The notes beneath the pieces are model-generated. The model had not been told where the DNA came from. It ran no database searches and saw nothing but the letters and a program-made list of their open reading frames with translations. The position numbers and the translations under genes are program-made. Shown here piece after piece: positions 60,961 to 64,000 of a DNA stretch of 64,000 nucleotides. This stretch comes from Motiliproteus sp047633175 (lineage in GTDB: Bacteria > Pseudomonadota > Gammaproteobacteria > Pseudomonadales > Balneatricaceae): positions 119,356 to 183,355 of the forward strand of contig JBLIEQ010000004.1 of NCBI GenBank assembly GCA_047633175.1, read 5' to 3'. Position 1 is the first letter of the stretch, and every line of letters begins with the position of its first letter.

Positions 60961-61782
60961 TCAGAGCGGAATAAAGACGGGCCGGTCCTTATCCATAATC
61001 CGGCGAATAGGATGTCCGTACAGACGACTCAGCACCGGTTCGGTCAGCAGCTCCTGCGCGGAACCGGCCTGGACAGAGCCATCCCGGTGCATCAGCAGCA
61101 GATAATCACAAAAACGTGCCGCCAGATTAAGATCGTGCAGGCTCATGATCAGCAATTGTTGACGCCGCCGGACCTGATCACAGAGCAGTTGCAGCAGTCC
61201 GACCTGATGTCTCAGGTCAAGATGGTTGCTGGGTTCGTCCAGCAACCAGAGCCGAGGCTCCTGCACCAGCAGGCTGGCAATCTTAAGGCGCTGACCTTCG
61301 CCACCTGACAGCAACTGCTGATCGCGTTCGCCGAGTTCTGCCAACCCCACCAGCTGCAGCGCCCTGTCCACTCGCTCAAAATCTGCCGCCGTCTCCCACT
61401 GCCAGGGCGACTGATGCGGGTAACGCGCCTGGAGGACGACCTCACGGACGCTGGCAGGAAACGCGGGGGTGACCTCCTGCAGCAGCACCCCGATCTGGCG
61501 AGCCCTGATCCGGCTGTCGAGCTGCTGTAGCGGCTGGCCATCAACCAGCACCCGACCGGCTTGCGGTTGCCGTAAGCCGGCCAGGCTATGCAGTAGGGTG
61601 GTCTTACCGCTGCCATTGGCGCCCAGCACGCCCCACACCTGTCCTGCACCGAGGGATAGTTCCAGCCCCCGGCAGAACCAGCGCTCACCGATGCCGATGC
61701 CCAACTGCTCGACGCGCATGATCTCGGTGCTACTGTTTTTATTAACAAGAGGATTGGCAACGATATCATCACTCCGGGACAT
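60961..61782 (-). CDS. btuD: Cobalamin/Fe-type ABC transporter ATPase (BtuD-like)
   Basis: 273-residue ATPase of the FecE/BtuD group. Walker A is GANGSGKTTLLHS, the signature LSGGEGQRLKIASLL and Walker B LWLLDEPSNHLDL. It is last in a three-gene operon, with its ATG overlapping the btuC-like stop by one base. The cobalamin assignment comes from the binding protein; an iron or haem cargo is possible from this gene alone. Confidence 0.87.
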   Translation of the reverse strand: MSRSDDIVANPLVNKNSSTEIMRVEQLGIGIGERWFCRGLELSLGAGQVWGVLGANGSGKTTLLHSLAGLRQPQAGRVLVDGQPLQQLDSRIRARQIGVLLQEVTPAFPASVREVVLQARYPHQSPWQWETAADFERVDRALQLVGLAELGERDQQLLSGGEGQRLKIASLLVQEPRLWLLDEPSNHLDLRHQVGLLQLLCDQVRRRQQLLIMSLHDLNLAARFCDYLLLMHRDGSVQAGSAQELLTEPVLSRLYGHPIRRIMDKDRPVFIPL

Positions 61783-62771
61783 CAGTTATCGCCTCTGCTA
61801 TCGCGATTGAGCAGAAAGAGGAACAGCGGCACGCCCAGCAGCGCGGTGATCACGCCTACCGGCAGCTGCTGGGGGGCGATGAGAGTCCGCGCCAGGGTAT
61901 CGGCCAACAGCAGCAAGACCGCGCCGGTAATGACCGAACAGGGCAGCAACCAGCGGTGATCAGAGCCGATCAGAATACGCACCAGATGCGGCACTACTAG
62001 CCCCAAAAAGCCGATACTGCCCGCCTGAGTCACAGCCGAGGCGGTCAACAGCGAGGTCAGCAGATAGAGACTGATCTGCAGCGGCCGCGGATTTACCCCG
62101 AGGGCGCGCGCCTGTAACTCGCCGCGCACCAAAATATTCAGCGGCCGCGCCGCGGCTAGGCTGAGCACCAACCCCAGCCCGAGCCACAGGCTGTTCCATC
62201 CCGGGTAGCCGCTATGGCTGAAATCACCCATCAACCAGAACATCATCCCCTTGAGTTCGGCGCCGTCACTTATCGCGAGCAGAAAACTGACCATCGCCCC
62301 CCAGCCTGAAGCGATCACGATGCCGGTCAACAACAACCGTCCCGAGGACCAGCGACCGCTGCGCTGCACCAGGCCAAACACCAGCAGCATATTCACCAGA
62401 GCACCCAGCAATGCCGATCCTGACACCCAGAATCCGCCCAGACCCAGTATCATCGCCAGCAGGGCGGCCACCGAGGCCCCTCCCGACACACCCAGCACAT
62501 AGGGATCGGCCAGCGGGTTGCGCAGCAGCGCCTGCATCAGACAACCGGCCAGCGCCAGCTCGCCGCCGACCACCATCGCGCTGAGCGCACGCGGCAGGCG
62601 TAACTCGACCACGACCGATCGCTCGATCGACGCCTCCTGTTGCAGGAGCAGCGACCAGAGGTTCTCGACAGGAATAGCGAAGCTGCCCACACCCAGACTC
62701 AACAGGAAACTCGTCAGGCCCACGACCAGCAGTAGTAAACCGAACACCCTGACCCGCAAAGGTACTCTCAT
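61782..62771 (-). CDS. btuC: FecCD-family permease (BtuC-like)
   Basis: 329-residue permease of the FecCD type with about ten membrane segments. LRLPRALSAMVVGGELALAGCLMQALLRNPLADPYVLG is the family hallmark block, and GFLGLVVPHLVRILIGSDHR the second. It overlaps the btuF-like stop by four bases. Confidence 0.89.
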   Translation of the reverse strand: MRVPLRVRVFGLLLLVVGLTSFLLSLGVGSFAIPVENLWSLLLQQEASIERSVVVELRLPRALSAMVVGGELALAGCLMQALLRNPLADPYVLGVSGGASVAALLAMILGLGGFWVSGSALLGALVNMLLVFGLVQRSGRWSSGRLLLTGIVIASGWGAMVSFLLAISDGAELKGMMFWLMGDFSHSGYPGWNSLWLGLGLVLSLAAARPLNILVRGELQARALGVNPRPLQISLYLLTSLLTASAVTQAGSIGFLGLVVPHLVRILIGSDHRWLLPCSVITGAVLLLLADTLARTLIAPQQLPVGVITALLGVPLFLFLLNRDSRGDN

Positions 62772-63667
62772 AGCTGAGGCTGCAGCACGGCGCAGAGTTC
62801 GCGGATACCGTCGAGGGTGCGCAGGGTCGGCCGGACCAGCAGATCCTGATTAAGCGCATAGAGACGATCCGTTCTGACCGCTCGCAGGGTGCTCCAGTGG
62901 CGCCAGTCATCCAGCCAGGCATTGTTGACCTCCCCCACGATAAAGATCTCAGGATCGGCCATCAGCACCGCTTCTTGATCGATCGGTGACGCCAGTCGTG
63001 GCAGATCGGTAAACAGGTTGCGCCCGCCACACAGCTCTACCATCTGATTAAACAGATGATCGCCGTTAAAGGTCATCAGGGGTTCTCTCCAGACCTGATA
63101 AAAAACCGATACCGGGGGTGAGTTCTGATAGCGGATCCGCAGCTGTTCAAGATCGGCAAGAAAACCTGAGGCGACCTCATTGGAGACCTCGCGGGTGCCT
63201 GCCAATATCCCCAGACGCTCAATATTGGTGGCGATATCGGCAAAGGTACGCGGCTCGGTAAGATAGACCGGGATACCTAATCTGAGGACATGATCCAGCG
63301 CCGCCTGCGGGTTGCCTGATTGCCAGCCGACGATCAGATCGGGTTTGAGCGCCAGCATCTGCTCCAGATCCAGACGATCATAACTGCCGATTAACGGGAT
63401 TTTCCTGGCGGCGGCTGGGTAATCACTGTAACTCACGACACCGACGACTCGGTCTCCGGCGCCGGCACTGAATAACAGTTCGGTAATATGGGGCGCCAGG
63501 CTGAGGATCCGCTGAGCTGGCCCGGGTATTGTCAGGGTCGTGCCGACATCGTCGATGACCCGAATCTCTCCCCTTGCCAGTGTCGCATAGCAGCCACTGA
63601 GCACGGACAGGATCAACGCGAGTCGAACCCGACTAATCAACGAGAGCGGTATAAGGCGATACATCAA
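62768..63667 (-). CDS. btuF: Cobalamin-binding protein (BtuF-like), possible lipoprotein
   Basis: 299-residue periplasmic binding protein of the BtuF group: RILSLAPHITELLFSAGAGD, VVGVVSYSDYPAAARKIPLIG and LALKPDLIVGWQSGNP are closely BtuF-like. The leader contains LSGC (about residues 23-26), which fits a lipobox, so it may be membrane-anchored rather than soluble. No cobalamin riboswitch is seen upstream. First gene of the btuFCD operon. Confidence 0.87.
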   Translation of the reverse strand: MMYRLIPLSLISRVRLALILSVLSGCYATLARGEIRVIDDVGTTLTIPGPAQRILSLAPHITELLFSAGAGDRVVGVVSYSDYPAAARKIPLIGSYDRLDLEQMLALKPDLIVGWQSGNPQAALDHVLRLGIPVYLTEPRTFADIATNIERLGILAGTREVSNEVASGFLADLEQLRIRYQNSPPVSVFYQVWREPLMTFNGDHLFNQMVELCGGRNLFTDLPRLASPIDQEAVLMADPEIFIVGEVNNAWLDDWRHWSTLRAVRTDRLYALNQDLLVRPTLRTLDGIRELCAVLQPQL

Positions 63668-63916
63668 TAGTTTCCGGCTGCATTTCAGGTGCCGAATGAT
63701 ACGCGCTAACGAGATTTATCAGAAGCCCCTGTAGGTTGGCTTGTTGTAGGTGGAATGCAGTCCAACAAGGCTAGCAAGGTGCAGCCATCGTCAGAAAAGC
63801 CGTCAGGCTGAAGCCCGCGCTACAAGGATAATGAAATGGACCCACCCCTCTCTTAAGCGGCTTCTATGAGCCTAGATGTATGTGTAAGCCACGCATCTGA
63901 AAAGGGGTGAGTCATC
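63668..63916. other. Gap with dispersed repeats and IS left end
   Basis: Contains CTGTAGGTTGGCTTGTTGTAGG (given in part: CTGTAGGTTGG, 63729) and GTCAGGCTGAAGCC (63802-63815), a dispersed repeat. From about 63836 the sequence (tggacccacccct onwards) is probably the left end of the IS110-type element, but its exact boundary is not visible. Confidence 0.5.
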
Positions 63917-64000
63917 ATGGATATTAGCCTAATTGGATTGGATATCGCAAAATCGGTCTTTCATATGTTTGCCGTCAACAGAGCAGGAAAACTGGTCCGG
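63917..64000 (+). mobile_element. IS110-family transposase, 5' end (cut by window edge)
   Basis: The first 28 codons, ISLIGLDIAKSVFHMFAVNR, match the N-terminal DEDD-catalytic segment of IS110 transposases (I-G-x-D-x-A-K-x-x-F), with the first catalytic Asp in GLDIAK. AAAGGGGTG precedes the ATG. The rest lies outside the window, so intactness cannot be judged. Confidence 0.85.

Noticed and set aside
63668..63835. Cobalamin riboswitch upstream of the btuF-like gene
   Set aside because: None of the conserved B12-box sequence is present and the interval holds only dispersed repeats.
1..64000. CRISPR arrays, tRNA or rRNA genes, prophage
   Set aside because: No regularly spaced direct repeats with unique spacers, no tRNA cloverleaf with CCA-type end, no rRNA, and no phage structural genes were seen.

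Overview
The window looks like a chromosomal segment of a marine or halophilic gammaproteobacterium of the Oceanospirillales type. This rests on gene content: ectoine breakdown, choline to glycine betaine oxidation, a GDH-180 glutamate dehydrogenase, a 531-residue isocitrate lyase with malate synthase G, a phasin, and arginine-type ABC uptake with an ArgR-like AraC regulator. The taxonomic call is inference; there is no rRNA or other marker. Most of it is ordinary core and catabolic gene content with compact operons, but the intergenic DNA is unusually rich in structured and repeated sequence.

Layout. 0-5 kb: a Phd/VapC-type toxin-antitoxin pair, then sbcDC. 5.3-11.3 kb: an ADP-ribosyltransferase-like orphan, then the glyoxylate shunt (aceA, a divergent LysR regulator, glcB), bracketed by inverted copies of two repeats. 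11.3-12.4 kb: a gene-free block of stacked hairpins. 12.4-16.3 kb: an A/T-richer, translationally coupled four-gene operon of unknown function (BioD-like P-loop protein, ABC protein with a degenerate ATPase domain, alpha/beta hydrolase, lipoprotein); this is the best candidate for an undescribed system. 16.6-19.0 kb: serine biosynthesis (serC-like, serA-like). 19.4-25.6 kb: a zinc-type COG0523 GTPase with a Zur-like box, a HopJ-family protein, a methyltransferase, an S4 RNA-binding protein, a phasin, a cysteine-cluster protein, a Ubi-type monooxygenase and a TPR protein. 25.7-38.3 kb: a DMT exporter, a basic-amino-acid ABC transporter with its regulator, gdhB and an acetylornithine/succinylornithine-type aminotransferase. 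38.3-41.2 kb: small and envelope genes. 41.4-46.6 kb: a complete ectoine-degradation set (doeB2, doeD, doeA, doeC). 47-51 kb: an M16C protease, slyD and a small membrane protein. 51.6-58.0 kb: betBA with choXWV. 58.2-60.8 kb: msrA, a retropepsin-like protease and a broken CHASE3-GGDEF gene. 61.0-63.7 kb: btuFCD-like cobalamin uptake. 63.9 kb to the end: the start of an IS110-family transposase.

How the genes work together. The doe and bet/cho blocks handle compatible solutes: ectoine goes to diaminobutyrate and aspartate, and choline goes to glycine betaine. The aot/argR/gdhB/aminotransferase block takes up basic amino acids and passes their nitrogen and carbon through glutamate to 2-oxoglutarate. 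The glyoxylate genes supply C4 acids during growth on acetyl-CoA-yielding substrates, and the phasin indicates polyhydroxyalkanoate storage.

Three kinds of non-coding structure stand out: a hairpin family with a conserved AGGGAC loop and compensating stem changes; a MITE-like element with GAGGCTGACC ends in at least two full copies; and short 13-15 bp tandem duplications that often sit at stop codons.
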